Assembly: GCA_021904315.1 (NCBI GenBank)
Contig: CM038913.1
Coordinates: 2,107,958 to 2,171,957 of the forward strand
Reading direction: 5' to 3'
Origin: Sphagnum magellanicum
Taxonomy: Eukaryota; Streptophyta; Sphagnopsida; Sphagnales; Sphagnaceae
Length of the DNA: 64,000 nucleotides
In this document: in pieces, positions 23,001 through 34,400 of the stretch
Position numbering within the stretch: the first letter of the stretch is position 1
Layout of the letters: each line of letters opens with the position of its first letter
Position numbers and translations under genes: made by a program
The notes under the pieces: generated by a model
What the model saw: the letters and a program-made list of their open reading frames with translations, nothing else
Databases searched by the model: none
What the model was told of the DNA's origin: nothing

Positions 23001-24277
23001 TTAGAAGTAATGTACAATGCCCATATTGGTGTGATATTTTGGTATAACTTCTATAACTTTTATTGCATGATGATGAGTAAATAATTGACAATGTTCAAGC
23101 ACAAGTCGAATTGCATCTACAACAAAAGCCTCCTTTGTTGTGCCCTGAAGTTTAACAAATAAATAAATAAATAAATAAATTCCGATGTTAATATGCAAAC
23201 AATGTAATATATATATGTATGGAAATATATCACCTATGAATGATTTTGAAATTGTGGTACTTGGATGTTGCATCCATTTCTTTGGTTCGGTTGTGTTTAT
23301 TACACTCCAATGTCCAATTATGAATGCCCAATGCAACTTTCAGAGGCTTTGCATAAGCAATTATGCTTGCCTAAATTGTCTCAACAAGGTTTTCATCCTT
23401 TTCAAGGTGCACCCATGCACTTTGTGGGATAAACCCACCCCCCAATGCCGAAATCCCAATGATGTCCAATGACATCTCAAAGGTTAAACATATCAACAAA
23501 GGATGTTTAACTTGTTCCATTTGTTGCGCTTGGGTTTGAAGTTCATCCCATTTTAATTCCATTTTTTTTTTCATTTGATCAAGGGCCTTCTTTTCATTTC
23601 GCTTTTGCCTTGCATGAGAGTTGCTCAAAATACGAGCATTCGTAGAACCGTGGTCTTGTTGCCTAGGCCCCCTAGGATGAGTAAAAGGATGGCCAAATTT
23701 ACCTACTTCCAAATGAAGCTCATGTTTGTTGTTTAAATGGTGACAAAGCAACCATTTAACAATGTAACTATTGGTGCATCCATTGATCTTACAAACCCAC
23801 CTTGACTCTTTGTGGACCCAATCTAAATCTTCCATGGCATGATTCAGTGGTACTTCTCCATCATTTTCATGCATAGCACTTCAGCCCCTACAAAATTATA
23901 ATCAAACCAACAAGTTATATTAGTCTATTGCTTAGTATTATGTGAAAGAATCACTTATTTAAATATATGGGTATTGCTTGAAAAACAATTGGCAAAAAAA
24001 TTACCCATCCCCATTTTCAAATAGAGAAGGAGGATGAGATAAGATTTAAGGTTTTCGATGTTCATGTTACATAAAATTATTTAAAACCCTAGCATGTCCC
24101 ATAATTCATGACAAGATATTTACCTTCAAAAGTAGGTGTATAGATGATAATTTTTTGCTCTACTTCAATTTGCTCTTCATTTATTGCAACATTCCGTTGT
24201 TGCTGATTACTACTAGTTGATGCCATTCCTTGGCATCTAGGTCTCTTCCAAGGACATCCCATCCTAAAATAAAACAA
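23001..24277 (-). pseudogene. Spliced zinc-finger reading frame convergent with the MULE, unknown function
   Basis: Candidate exons on the minus strand: 24,259-about 24,121 (MGCPWKRPRCQGMASTSSNQ onward, donor GGTAAATA), about 23,890-23,380 (167 codons open) and about 23,150-23,001 (GTTKEAFVVDAIRLVLEHCQ onward, stop at 23,001). The middle exon has a C2H2-like finger (WVCKINGCTNSYIVKWLLCH then HLNNKHEL), a basic segment and a Lys/Glu-rich helix (KKALDQMKKKMELKWDELQT). Frame breaks occur after VETI near 23,374. I do not recognise the protein. Its position, facing a MULE transposase and sharing its flanking motif, suggests an element-associated second gene, but it could be independent. Confidence 0.45.
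23157..23180. repeat. (TAAA)n microsatellite
   Basis: Six uninterrupted AAAT/TAAA units lie in the presumed intron of the convergent zinc-finger frame. Confidence 0.9.
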
Positions 24278-24739
24278 TGGTTAATTCATGTTTTTTGTTC
24301 ATTTTTATATTTCTAATTCATTAATTTCATTATCATTTATAAGCACATCATTCAAAAAACATATAAATCCTTCGATAACAATTAATCCCAAAAAAACATT
24401 AAAAAAAACTTGAAATTATTTGTTGCAACTTGATGCCACCAACTCTGACCTAATGCAACGTGTAGCAACTGTTTTATACACACTTGTAGCAACAATTATG
24501 TGTAAGATTAAATGTTGCTAATGATGTTCAAAGGCTTAAAGGTTAAAAAAAATTAAAAATTAAAATTAAAAATTCAGATTATAATTAATTTAATTATTAT
24601 CCAAAATTTTATGGCTAATATCATTATATATTATTACATGATCATATTATAATATTTAATTTTCATATTAAATAATTAATTATATTAATGATTTAAAAAT
24701 TAAATTTTATAATACAAAATACTTAAAATTATTATGTCT

Positions 24740-25430
24740 TGTCATGTGTTGCCTTTATGTCAAACTTCATAAAGGCGACATGTGGCAACAAGATGATGAC
24801 AAACCCAACTTTTTGTCTTCTATAGTGAATAAAAAATAACAAGTAGAAGATGATGACAAGCCCCCAACTTTTCATTGTTTTCTGCAACTTATGAAAAAAA
24901 AAAAAAAACAATGACGAGTTAAAGGTTCATTGTTGTCTTTTATAGCTACTGAAATAAAAAACAAAACGACGACAATGACAAGCCCCCATTGTTATCATCT
25001 GCACCTTATGGAGAAAACACAAGAAGATGACGACAAACCTTCGGCTTGTTGTCGTTTTTTGCAGTTAGTCAACAAAAACAATGAATGCAATGAATGAAAA
25101 AAAACAAGAGGATGATGACAAGCTAGGCTTGTAATTGTCTTGTGTTGTAGCACAAGAAAAAAAAAAACTAGAAGATGATGACAAGCTTGGTGGTTTGTTG
25201 TTGTCTTTTGATCTTTTGTTGTAGTGCTTTAAGCCAAATTAAAAGATTGACAATGAACAACTTGGCTTGTCGTCATCTTTTGATCACAACACAAAAGAGA
25301 TTAGAAGATGACAATGAACCAACTTGTCATTGCTTTCTACAAGCATAGCAAAAGAAGAGACTAATAAAAATAAACAAAAAATGACGACGAGCCTTGATTC
25401 CTCATCGTCTTTTACACCACATAAAAAAAA
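24740..25430. repeat. Array of imperfect palindromes (GATGACGACAAGC / GCTTGTCGTCATC)
   Basis: At least seven successive stretches read AAGATGATGACAAGC, a short spacer, then a complement such as GGCTTGTCGTCATCTTTT. Clear examples are at 25,093-25,145, 25,160-25,215, 25,243-25,290, 25,302-25,352 and 25,378-25,423. Each could fold as a hairpin with arms of roughly 12-16 bases. The units are separated by A-rich tracts. No reading frame is present. Confidence 0.65.
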
Positions 25431-25439
25431 AAGTTAAAA

Positions 25440-26380
25440 AAAACTTGGAAGAAAAATGTACCTGCATTCCAACACGGTCACCCTAGCAATGCTTATTGTA
25501 GCATGTCGTCGAGCAAGGTTCATTCTAGTAATGTTGCTCAAGCAAGGCTCACTCCAACAACATTATTCTAACAATAGTCATTCCAACAATGGTCGGTTTA
25601 ACAACAATTGTTATAAGCTTTAGCCATTTAAGCACAGATGATGTCAAAGCAAAGTCTAAGTGCTGATGAACTCTGAAAACATGCAAAGCAAATATGAACA
25701 TTAACTGAAACCCAAACTGAAAATTTAGAGAAACTTTAAGTGCAAAAAAAAATGTAGAAGACATACTTTGTTTTCATGTCTTCTTGAAAATGTTGCACCT
25801 CATGTTGCTTAAATCTTCAAGTTGTAACAACTCTTTGTTTTTCTTTGAACATTAGTAGTGGTGGTGGGCAATGGCCATGTTCTTTCAATTTGTAACAACA
25901 GTGACAACGACAGAAAAAAAAAAAAAAAGAGCTTTGAAAAAAAAAACCCTTAACATAGATAAAGGAGTAGGGTAGGTGGGAATACTTTTTTGAATGGGAT
26001 AGTTGGGTGAGTAGGATAGATCCACAAGTGAAAAAAGAAAAAAATTTGAACTTGGGCAAAAAAAAACAAGTGTGCCTCAACCTTTATGATTGGACCGGGT
26101 TCAATAACTAGATGAATACTAGTTCATCTAAAAACAAAATTGGTGTAGTCATGGGGCTAGGTCATTTAGGCCGTTTGTATCTATACAAACAAGGGGTTAT
26201 AGACAAGGGTATTTTAGTGTATTACCCTACTCCCTTGGCATCTTAGACATTCTTTTTAGAAATGTTAAAATTCGCTATATATAATATAAATTTTTGTTTT
26301 AAAATTTATTTTCAAATATCAAAATTTTTTGAAGGAAAATATTGAATCTTCAAGAATATTTTATTTCATTGAAATAAAAA
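25440..26380. other. AT-rich stretch, nothing recognised
   Basis: Contains GTTCATTCTAGTAATG/AACAATGGTC-type short repeats at 25,480-25,620 and several A homopolymers near 25,915. No gene, terminus or array is supported. Confidence 0.45.
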
Positions 26381-26392
26381 TTTCAAAATTAA

Positions 26393-26863
26393 TTAATTAT
26401 TTGACAGATATTTACACATGTTGCTGAATAGGCTTTTGAATAGGCTTGTGTGTAGGTGTGAAGAAAAAATTGTTCTGTATAGGAAAAGGACCTGAGTAGA
26501 GGCCTTTCCATGATTTGAGATCTTTGCCCGAGGCCAGTAGGCTGAGGGAATGGGTCGAAAATCACTGAAGGGCATGTACTCAGGTCCTTTTCCTCCGTAA
26601 AGCAGGGCTGGGATTTTTTCACCCTTTAGAAATAGTGACAGGCGGGCTGGTACCTTCTGGAGGTCAGAAATCCTAGTATGGGATGGCTGGCTACCTTCTT
26701 CCACCGCAGAAGATCCCACTTGCTGAAAACAGGTTCCTTCAGGCACGAAAGGGAGCCTGAAAATACAAAGGAAAAATCCAGGCAGTGCTGTACGGTCAAT
26801 GAAATTGCTGGATTTGGTGATCTGAATTTTTTTTTCTTGGTTGTATCCTGAGTGAACTAACAA
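26393..26863 (-). other. GC-richer block with a 156-codon open frame and a 17-bp inverted repeat
   Basis: The minus strand is open for 156 codons, with a second overlapping open frame (26,622-26,389). The composition is unlike the AT-rich surroundings (FRLPFVPEGTCFQQVGSSAV, ARLSLFLKGEKIPALLYGGK). No domain is recognised, and there is no convincing ATG context. A perfect 17-bp inverted repeat, GGAAAAGGACCTGAGTA (26,482-26,498) with its complement at 26,577-26,593, lies inside with a 78-base loop. It may be a captured gene fragment or a structured non-coding element. Confidence 0.25.
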
Positions 26864-27085
26864 TTAAATGCGTAATAGGGTTTGGTGAGATTGGGAGAAT
26901 CTTACAATACCAATGGAAATGGTAGAAAGGGGCCATTATTTTTTATGCTTAGCAAAATAGGGTTCTAGGTACTGTATTCTTGAAGATTTTTTTTGTTCAG
27001 GCCAATGGGAATGCTGGATTTGGTGGTCTGAATTTGGTTTTTAAAGTTATATTGAGTGAAGTAACAGTTCAATGTGTAATATTTA
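26803..27085. repeat. Diverged direct repeat, two copies about 200 bp apart
   Basis: GCTGGATTTGGTGATCTGAA at 26,803 and GCTGGATTTGGTGGTCTGAA at 27,012 are each followed by GAGTGAA.TAACA.TT, then AATGTGTAAT or AATGCGTAAT. The spacing is about 209 bp, suggesting an old local duplication. Confidence 0.75.
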
Positions 27086-27299
27086 TTTATAGACAGGGCT
27101 CTTGCACATTACTTATGCACTTTGTTTTCAAGTTTGTGGTTTTGAAAGTTTGGCGAAATTTTCAGAATTTTTACAATTCTTTTTGAATTTGCATTCAGAA
27201 AACAGAGTTCCCGAAATTGTTTTGTCATCACAGTTTGGAAGTTTGCCAAAAAAAAGAAAAACAGAAAATGCTGATTCCCATCTTGGGCAACTAAATAAA

Positions 27300-27490
27300 A
27301 GATTGTACAAATAATGTGCTAGTATTCCTTGTCTTGTCTTATAGCACCTTACCCTAGGGTCAGTTTGGAGTCTGGACATTAATAATCCTGTAAATATTCA
27401 AATAAAATTTTGTGAAAATAAGAAGCTGAGGCTACAAAAACCATCATAATTATCACAGGCTACAATACGAAGAAATTCACTCCACAACAT
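27300..27490. repeat. Dispersed repeat B, copy 1
   Basis: This aligns by eye with 38,730-38,930. Shared blocks are ACCCTAGGGTCAGTTTGGA/ACCCTAGGGTTAGTTTGGA, GACATTAATAATC, AAATTTTGTGAAAATA and CATCATAATTATCA. Same orientation, with no coding content. Confidence 0.8.
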
Positions 27491-27499
27491 GTAGTTTTT

Positions 27500-28850
27500 T
27501 TCAATAAAAAAAATCCAACAGTTATTGTCGTTTTTTTGACAAAAAAAAAGTCAGGAAATTTTTGGTGTTTTTGTTGTTTTATTAGTGTAAATTCGACTTA
27601 TTTTTTTTCTTTTTTTGGGAATTTTTCTCAATATTACAAAATTGAAAAGAAAAAACCTGCTCATATGACAATGTAATAATAGACTATTCTAGCTCAGAAA
27701 AATTAGTAATCTCAATTTTTCAAAAATTAATTGAATTTTTGAAAAAACTTTATTGTTAAATGTGGAAGCTGACCCTAGGTTAGAGTATGAGGAGGAGGTT
27801 GCAAGGTTGAAATTGTACCAATCCAGAAATGACAGGGTTTGTGTGCCCATCCTTAAAATAAGAGAAACACTTGTTTAAAAGCTTGAAATTCTTATCAAAA
27901 AGCTCCGTGCGATTTACATGGCTCTTGCAGTGGCCACATGCACAAGACATGCACCATTTTGAGTAGTGTAGTACCTTCACAGATTCCGCACAAATTATAT
28001 TAGTTTTAGAAATGCTGAAATTTTCAAATAATAAATTTATAGAACAAATTTGTGTGAAGGAAAATAAATAATATTTTGAAATATTCAAGCCGTATCCATC
28101 CTCAGGCATGTAGTTGCCACAAGAAAAATTTCAATTACATTTCAAAAGATGCAAGGAGAGAATATGAAAAGATGTAATTTTCATTTGGTCCCACATTTTT
28201 AGCAATGCTTCTTAGTGTTTATATTGTGAACTCTGAGATCATTCTTTTGGAACTTTGAACAAGGACCATTTTTATTTAAACTATTGTTGATTTGAACCTG
28301 CCATAAGAAGCGAAGCCAACACCATGAATCACTTGCTTGTTTCTAGTTTCTACTTGTGATTGCTACAATCAAGACCATGAATGACTATAATCTCTAGTTG
28401 TTATTGCCCCAAAGCCACGAGTATTTTTGAAGGTCAATCATACCAATTTAAATAATGATGGGAAGGAGGAAACTTTCATGGATTGACCAAAAATATTTGT
28501 GTAAAACAAAAACGAAAGTATGTTGTGCAATGCGTTTTAAAAGGATTCTAATATGGAACCATCAAGTTAAATTTTTTTGTATGAAGATATGAACTTGAAC
28601 CAAGTGCTACAAATCCATGTGTGAACTCTAGCAATAAAGCCCTTGCAATTACTATGACTACTTTTGTCAATTTTGAGTTTGTATGTTTGTATGTATCATT
28701 TATCAAATAATAGTCAACAATATGAAGTATGGATAGCACTTGCAAAAGTTGTTTGTAGGTTGCATTGTAGATCACCTTGATCAGTTAACAAGAGCAATTT
28801 AAAACCAAGTTCATTAGTTACATTATGGGTAATGTGCACACCAATAAACC
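27500..28850. other. AT-rich sequence, nothing recognised
   Basis: T homopolymers lie near 27,495 and 27,600. A 109-codon minus-strand open frame (28,109-27,780, with the cysteine-rich CMSCACGHCKSH) has no recognised domain and no family support. I see no gene that I can defend. Confidence 0.4.
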
Positions 28851-28859
28851 AAAACAAAA

Positions 28860-29430
28860 AGTTCAATATTTGAGAAAATAAATATTGATGTTAAGTAGCA
28901 CTAATGAAGGGATGGAAAGAGTTCCATAATAGGCAACTAGGAATGTCTAATTTTGATGTCTACAACCTAACCCAACATTGTAAACATGTGTAAATGTGAT
29001 TGTGTTAACCATAAAAGGATGCAAAAACATTGTCTAACGTAGCATTGCAAGACATGTGCATCCAAAGGTACATTTGAATTATTTCACAAAGTCAATTGTT
29101 TCATTGTCATATGAATGCCAGGTTCATGCATGACTTTTAAATGAAACCTTAAAAGAGGCGTATTTTGTGGTGTTTCAAAAGGAATTGAAAAAAAAATTGT
29201 ACATTGACAACTATAGACTAAAGTAGAACATATGATTCTTTTAAAATATTTTTCCAAGGTAAAAGTTTACAAGTTATTTTTAGAAAAACCCATTTATTGC
29301 CCATGAGTTCTTCATGCATGCAAATTGATTTTTGGCCATGTTCTATTCTACAATAGTGAATGTGTTTTAACAAAATGTCAATCAATTTAATATTAAGAAT
29401 ACTTATAATGAATGCTCAACTAGAACTCTA
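28860..29430. repeat. Direct repeat C, left copy
   Basis: This aligns with 31,525-32,095 with substitutions and indels throughout. Shared blocks are AATATTGATGTTAAG, CTACAACCTAACCCAA, TGATTGTGTTAACCATAAAA, TCTTCATGCATGCAAATT and AAGAATACTTA. The two copies bracket repeat A copy 2 and an integrase fragment. They could be old LTRs or two remnants of one retroelement. Confidence 0.75.
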
Positions 29431-30119
29431 AAACCATGGAAAAAACTATGGATTAATAAGGTTATATAATGTCAATTCAAAAATTATATAAGTAAATATA
29501 ATTCATACTTTCTTTAAAATATCCAAATATTACTTATGGTTTATGATTTTTCAAATTGAAAATTTCACAAAATGAAAAAAAATTTCATTTTGAAAACAAT
29601 TATTGGAAAAAAAAAATTCAAATCAAAATATACAATACATTCGTAGCATTTTTTGTATACCCATGTGGTACTGGATGCATTCTCCAAACTACCAGATTCC
29701 ACATAACCCATGGGAATACCTTATCAAACAATAAATGCAATGTTGTTTCAAATGCAACTAATGTGGTTGAAGTGTAACCAAAAGAAAGTGGAAGATAAAA
29801 TAACAAACTTGACCACATACAATGGGCCTAAGTAGAATTGGATTTTCTGGTATCCTACAGCAAATAACATCTCTTGACCTTTTCTCTCGTTTTCATGTCA
29901 TAGAAGACTCAACAAAACCAGCTTATGCATACACAAATTAGCAAAGCTGTTACAGAATCTAGAATTTACACCTTACATCCACTTGAATGGCCAGAACCAT
30001 TAGCTACTTAACTCCAATGCTTATTAACAAAAATCAAGAATCTATTGAGGTATGGTCTTTGAGGTCAAAACTCTCAAGGTTCACTAGATCCATTGAGCTG
30101 TTAACCCATTCCCCACTGA
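29431..30119. other. Sequence between repeat C and repeat A, no gene seen
   Basis: AT-rich to 29,620, then mixed sequence; short frames only. The stretch from about 29,830 may already belong to repeat A, whose other copy runs off the left window edge. Confidence 0.35.
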
Positions 30120-30927
30120 ATGCAACAATGTAGTGTGCTTCCATTCTTCTTGTCTGAAAACCTAAGACATGGAGACTCTTGAATCTAAATGCATTCTAAA
30201 TCATTTGATTTTGAACAGTACATACCAAGTTCGCCTAAAGCCACTCAATGGGACAGACTCTTATGTAAGAATGAACGGTAGATTTTTCCTTTCAAATCCT
30301 TTCTTCACTTTTACTATGTATACGCATTTTGTCCATCTTAAGGATACCCCTTTAGGTTTTTGGTACTCATTCAAACAGCTACCTACAACACAGATGCAAG
30401 TTACTTTAACACAAATTCCCCATTCCAAGATGCTAATTTTCTTCAATATGCCCCCCTAGTTCTACGGCTCGGACCTTTCAGTTCTTCATCATTCTTCGGC
30501 ATCAACCCTTCATATCTATTTTTACAATGACATTCACAACTACTCAGCTAAGTTACTAGCGTAATGGAGAATTTCAACAACCAATCAAGTAGTCAGAAAA
30601 TAACAACCACTAGCCAAAACACCTACCCGGCCCCATTCTTTTTTCTTCATACTCCTTATTCTTGCTTCTCCCGTCCCTTTTGCCAAACCATCTTCAATGT
30701 AGCTCCCTCTTCCACCATCCATCGCACCGCGTGATTCTTGTATTCCATAACACACAAACAAACAGAATAACCTACCCACACATTCCTTGCAGCAGTGATG
30801 GAGAAATTCTTGCTACGAGAATGCAAAAAGGTAACGACTAATGAGAACAGTAAAACAAAACAAAACTTTAAAGACACGTTGTGTTCACACTAATGTAGTG
30901 ACCTGCTGTTTGGTCACAAAAGGATGT
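30120..30927. repeat. Dispersed repeat A, copy 2
   Basis: Counterpart of window positions 1-820, in the same orientation and more diverged than the large duplicated unit. It ends at TTTGGTCACAAAAGG, exactly where copy 1 ends. It carries a minus-strand open frame at 30,877-30,656 (WVGYSVCLCVMEYKNHAVRW) similar to one in copy 1. Confidence 0.75.
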
Positions 30928-31109
30928 CAAGGAGTTTCTATAGATGGGACACGTGTCAAGGCCATTGAGTAGAACACAGAAACAGAAGTTAATTAAAATA
31001 GCAGAACCATTCACACAAAACAATGGAATACTTTATCAATTGGGACAAGATATCAAACAATGCAGTTGTGTAATTATATAAAAAAACACAAATCATTTTT
31101 TGAGAATTT

Positions 31110-31490
31110 CATGAAGGTGTTGTAAGAGGCCATTTTGCAACAGACATAATAACTAAAAAGATCTTCCATGCAAGATATTGGTGGCCAACATTGTTCAAGG
31201 ATGGAGCTGGTTTTTACAAATTTTGTGATGCTTGTCAATGAACTAGAATACTTGTGTCACAAAGTCTAGCAAAATTGGTGATTACACATATGAGGAAACA
31301 TTCATGAAATGAGGATTCAATTTTATTGGCCCAATCAAACCAACTGGACGACTCATAGAGAACAAGTATATACATATGGATACAAATTATGCCACTAAAT
31401 GGGTGGAGGTGAAAGCTCTGGACATTAACATTATTACAATTACAATTAAGTTCATGGACGAATTCATATTGACTAGGTTTGGATAAATAT
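31110..31490 (+). pseudogene. Gypsy-type integrase fragment, frameshifted
   Basis: The plus strand reads GVVRGHFATDIITKKIFHAR and YWWPTLFKD, then FCDACQ: an integrase zinc-binding region. After frame changes follow NFIGPIKPTGRLIENKYI and NYATKWVEVKALDI, an integrase-core pattern, ending EFILTRFG. The lineage differs from the methyltransferase-bearing element. It sits immediately upstream of repeat C right copy, so that repeat may be the element's downstream region or LTR. Confidence 0.8.
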
Positions 31491-31524
31491 ATTAGTTTCA
31501 TTCTAAGTAATATGCAAACTAGTA

Positions 31525-32095
31525 ATCCAAACAAAAAGTTTAATTTTGATAAAGCAAATATTGATGTTAAGCAATACTAATGAAGGAATGAAAAAAAAAT
31601 CTTATCCTTCAACTAACAATCTTGGCTAAAGGGTTTTTAATTTTTATGTTTACAACCTAACCCAAACAATCATTGTAAATGGGTGCAAGTATGATTGTGT
31701 TAACCATAAAAGGATGAAAATCATTGTCGAACACAAAATTGCAAGACTTGATAGGTGCATCCAAAGATTATGAATTGCTTCACAAATTCGATTGGTTCAT
31801 GATGACATTTAGACGAAACCTTAGAAATGTATTTTGTGATGGTTCAAAAGGAATTTAAAAAAATCTTCGTATATGGACAACCATAGACTAAAATAGCTCA
31901 TTTGATTATTTAAAAGTGTATTTTCCAAGGTAAAAATCTACAAGTTATTTGAACAAAACCTACTTAGTGCCCATGAATTCTTCATGCATGCAAATTATTT
32001 TTTGGTTGTGCTTTTTCTTTTGCCACAATGGACATGTTTTCACAAAATGCTCAATTTAAAACCAAGAATACTTAAAATGAATGTTCAAGAGATTG
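31525..32095. repeat. Direct repeat C, right copy
   Basis: Counterpart of 28,860-29,430, in the same orientation, starting directly after the integrase fragment. The level of divergence suggests great age. No reading frame is conserved between the two copies. Confidence 0.75.
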
Positions 32096-32316
32096 TGAAT
32101 TCTTTTTTAAAAACTTATTTGCACATATCACGATGGTTGCATAAAGGGTTGTACACCAAAAGGAGTTCCATATTTAAGACAACTAAAAAACCAAAATCAA
32201 ATATGTGGCACACAATTATACATGGTGGGTCCCTTTTATTTATTTATTCATAATCATAACATAAACATTCAGTCCAAACAATAAATCATGATATAAAAAA
32301 CAATTCCATTTTCAGA

Positions 32317-33200
32317 TCTACTATATAAATTCACTTGTTCTGTCTGTCCGTCCGACGACAATTCCGGCCTCTGCATTTTCTATGGCAGAACCGGCCGGCC
32401 TCTGTATTTAGCTATGGCGGCAATACCAATGCAGTTTTCTATGGCAGAACCGGCCCGGCCTCCAGATAATTTAGATACAAACGAGGCCGCCACCGCTCTT
32501 GCCATCGCGCACAGCTTGCCTTCTTCTTGCTCTCCCAAAGTTCACATTTTGCACAGCCGTGAGTTCCTGCTGCTTCCAATGCTCCCCATTCAATCTTATA
32601 TAGAAAGTACCTTGTCCGTCCGTCCGTCGGACGACGTTCTGGGAGCATTTTCTATGGCAGAACCGGCCAGAGAGAGAGATAACTGACCACCGGCTACCAG
32701 CGACCCAGGTCCTGAGAGCCAGGTCCTGAGAGCCAAATGCAGCAACACGGCAGCAACGAAGAAGGGAGCCGCGTCCGTCTGTCTGACGACGTTCTGGGAG
32801 CATTTTCTATGGCAGAACCGGCCAGAGAGATAACTGACCACCGGCTACCAGCGACCCAGGTCCTGAGAGCCAAATGCAGCAACACGGCAGCAACCCAGGT
32901 GTCGCGGCTCCTAATAGGACTTGCATGGCTTCTAAAATTAGGTTTTCTGGGTAGGTATCAATATATCAAGAATTTGTTGAAAAAAAGAAGAAGAGGGTAT
33001 TAGGCTTCAAATTTTTAGGTTTTTTGGGGGATGGGTTTGGGGTGAAGGGTAGAGTGGGGGTTTGGGTTGTGGTTCTTTCACCTTCAATTCCATTTAACTA
33101 TGGTTTGAGTATATATGGGGGTCTTAAGACCATCCAAGTGAAGAAAAAAAAAAAGCCAGGCACGGGCGGATTGTGTCCGACCGTCATGGGTACCCACTAG
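32317..33200 (+). mobile_element. Non-autonomous Helitron, 884 bp
   Basis: The 5' end TCTACTATATAAATTCACTT begins with TC and is preceded by A. The 3' end is CTAG followed by T, so the insertion lies between A and T as expected for rolling-circle Helitrons. A hairpin at 33,162-33,184 (ACGG, one mismatch, CGGA, loop TTGTG, TCCG, CCGT) ends 12 bases before CTAG, the usual position. There is no Rep/helicase gene, so any movement would depend on another element. Internally it is GC-rich (32,360-32,930) with a 155-bp tandem duplication, unlike the AT-rich flanks, suggesting captured sequence. Confidence 0.82.
32617..32915. repeat. 155-bp tandem duplication inside the Helitron
   Basis: ACGACGTTCTGGGAGCATTT occurs at about 32,631 and again 155 bp later, each followed by CTATGGCAGAACCGGCC, AGAGAGATAACTGACCACCG and CAGCAACACGGCAGCAAC. 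In the first unit AGGTCCTGAGAGCC is itself doubled. The core TTTTCTATGGCAGAACCGGC also occurs upstream near 32,378 and 32,432, making four in all. Confidence 0.88.
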
Positions 33201-34400
33201 TATGAATTAGAACACATAAAAAGTGAATTATATTAGTTGGGCTCTATGTTGTTTTGCACTAAAAGTGATGATCAATTATTTATGTGTAAAGTCGGGAAAA
33301 GACGGCACCAGTACCCTGAGTTTGGTCATACACAGGGTGAGATTAAAAAAAAACCTGCAAAAAGGTACATTAGCATTAAGGGGGGGGGGGTGTGAAACTC
33401 AAAAAATCATCAATTTTGATGGTTCCTGAGTTTCCCCCTGTCTTAATTTTTTTTCCTGAGCGTCTCCACTGCTGCTACATAGATTTTGACTGCTCCTACC
33501 TGTATAGCTACTATAATTCCTCTCGAACCTTGTACATTAAATGTGAGATTCAGCATTTCGTACTGAGTTTCAGCATTTCATACTGAGATTTAATAAAATT
33601 TCCTTACTTCACGGATACCACTAAAAGACGGGTTAGGGGGTGAAAGGAGGCCCAAATACAGGGTGAATTTGTGGATATCTCTAATAGTTTTGAGCATATT
33701 AGATTTAAATAGATGTGTTAAACATATGGTACATGCATAGGAGGAATGGTAGACAATAATATTGTTGTCACACTATTTGCAGTCACTCAAGCGTTGTAGG
33801 TTCATGCCTACAATTATGTGCGCTACTTGCATGACTGACTCTGGCTTGCAAGTGAAGACTCTCCTCTCAAGTTCTCAGTTCTGGACAATTAGAGAATATA
33901 TTTATTTGGTAACAAACTATCCAATTGTGGGGGGCTTAGATACAACACACAGGAAGACAAGCTCCCAACATCAAGGGACACCAAATTGTTTAGATAGAGT
34001 TACTGACCTGGAGAAGGCAATTGCCACCATTATCACTTGTGCTGAAAACTGGGGAGGTTTCGTATGGAAAGACAATGACTGGAAAATAATTTCGTCTACA
34101 TGTTCTTGCTCCTCATTCATACTTGCACCTTCCTCCCTATCCTCCACTTCCCATGGGCCGTCACCAAATCAGTTACATATTAACAGTGAAACTTCATTTT
34201 TCAGTTATATGAGTTGTAAACACAATAGACAGGATGGATGAAACAATACAAGTTTCTCACTTTTGCTTATTCTCACAGTGGTTTGCTCACTTGTTCAAAG
34301 GACACACATTCATTTCTTCAAACCACTTTTAACACTTCCCCACTTTTCTAACCAATTTCACTTCTCATCTATGTCTTTTGCATGCTAATTATTTACATCA
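33201..34400. other. Intergenic sequence downstream of the acyl-activating enzyme gene
   Basis: A G run lies at 33,380-33,390. Near 33,540-33,585 a short direct repeat of TTCAGCATTTCGTACTGAG and TTCAGCATTTCATACTGAG occurs. A 159-codon plus-strand open frame (33,762-34,241) begins at TTG, lacks a recognised domain and is not called as a gene. Confidence 0.45.

Noticed and set aside
22872..24830. CACTACAAAAAAAATGG ... CTATAGTG as CACTA transposon ends
   Set aside because: Only five or six terminal bases match and no 3-bp target duplication is evident; it remains too weak.
27350..27785. Inverted ACCCTAGGGTCAG / CTGACCCTAGGT pair as MITE termini
   Set aside because: Repeat B homology with 38.7 kb continues outside the left arm, so the arms are not element ends.
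33762..34241. 159-codon open frame on the plus strand
   Set aside because: Starts at TTG, has no domain, and no splice or family support; probably chance.
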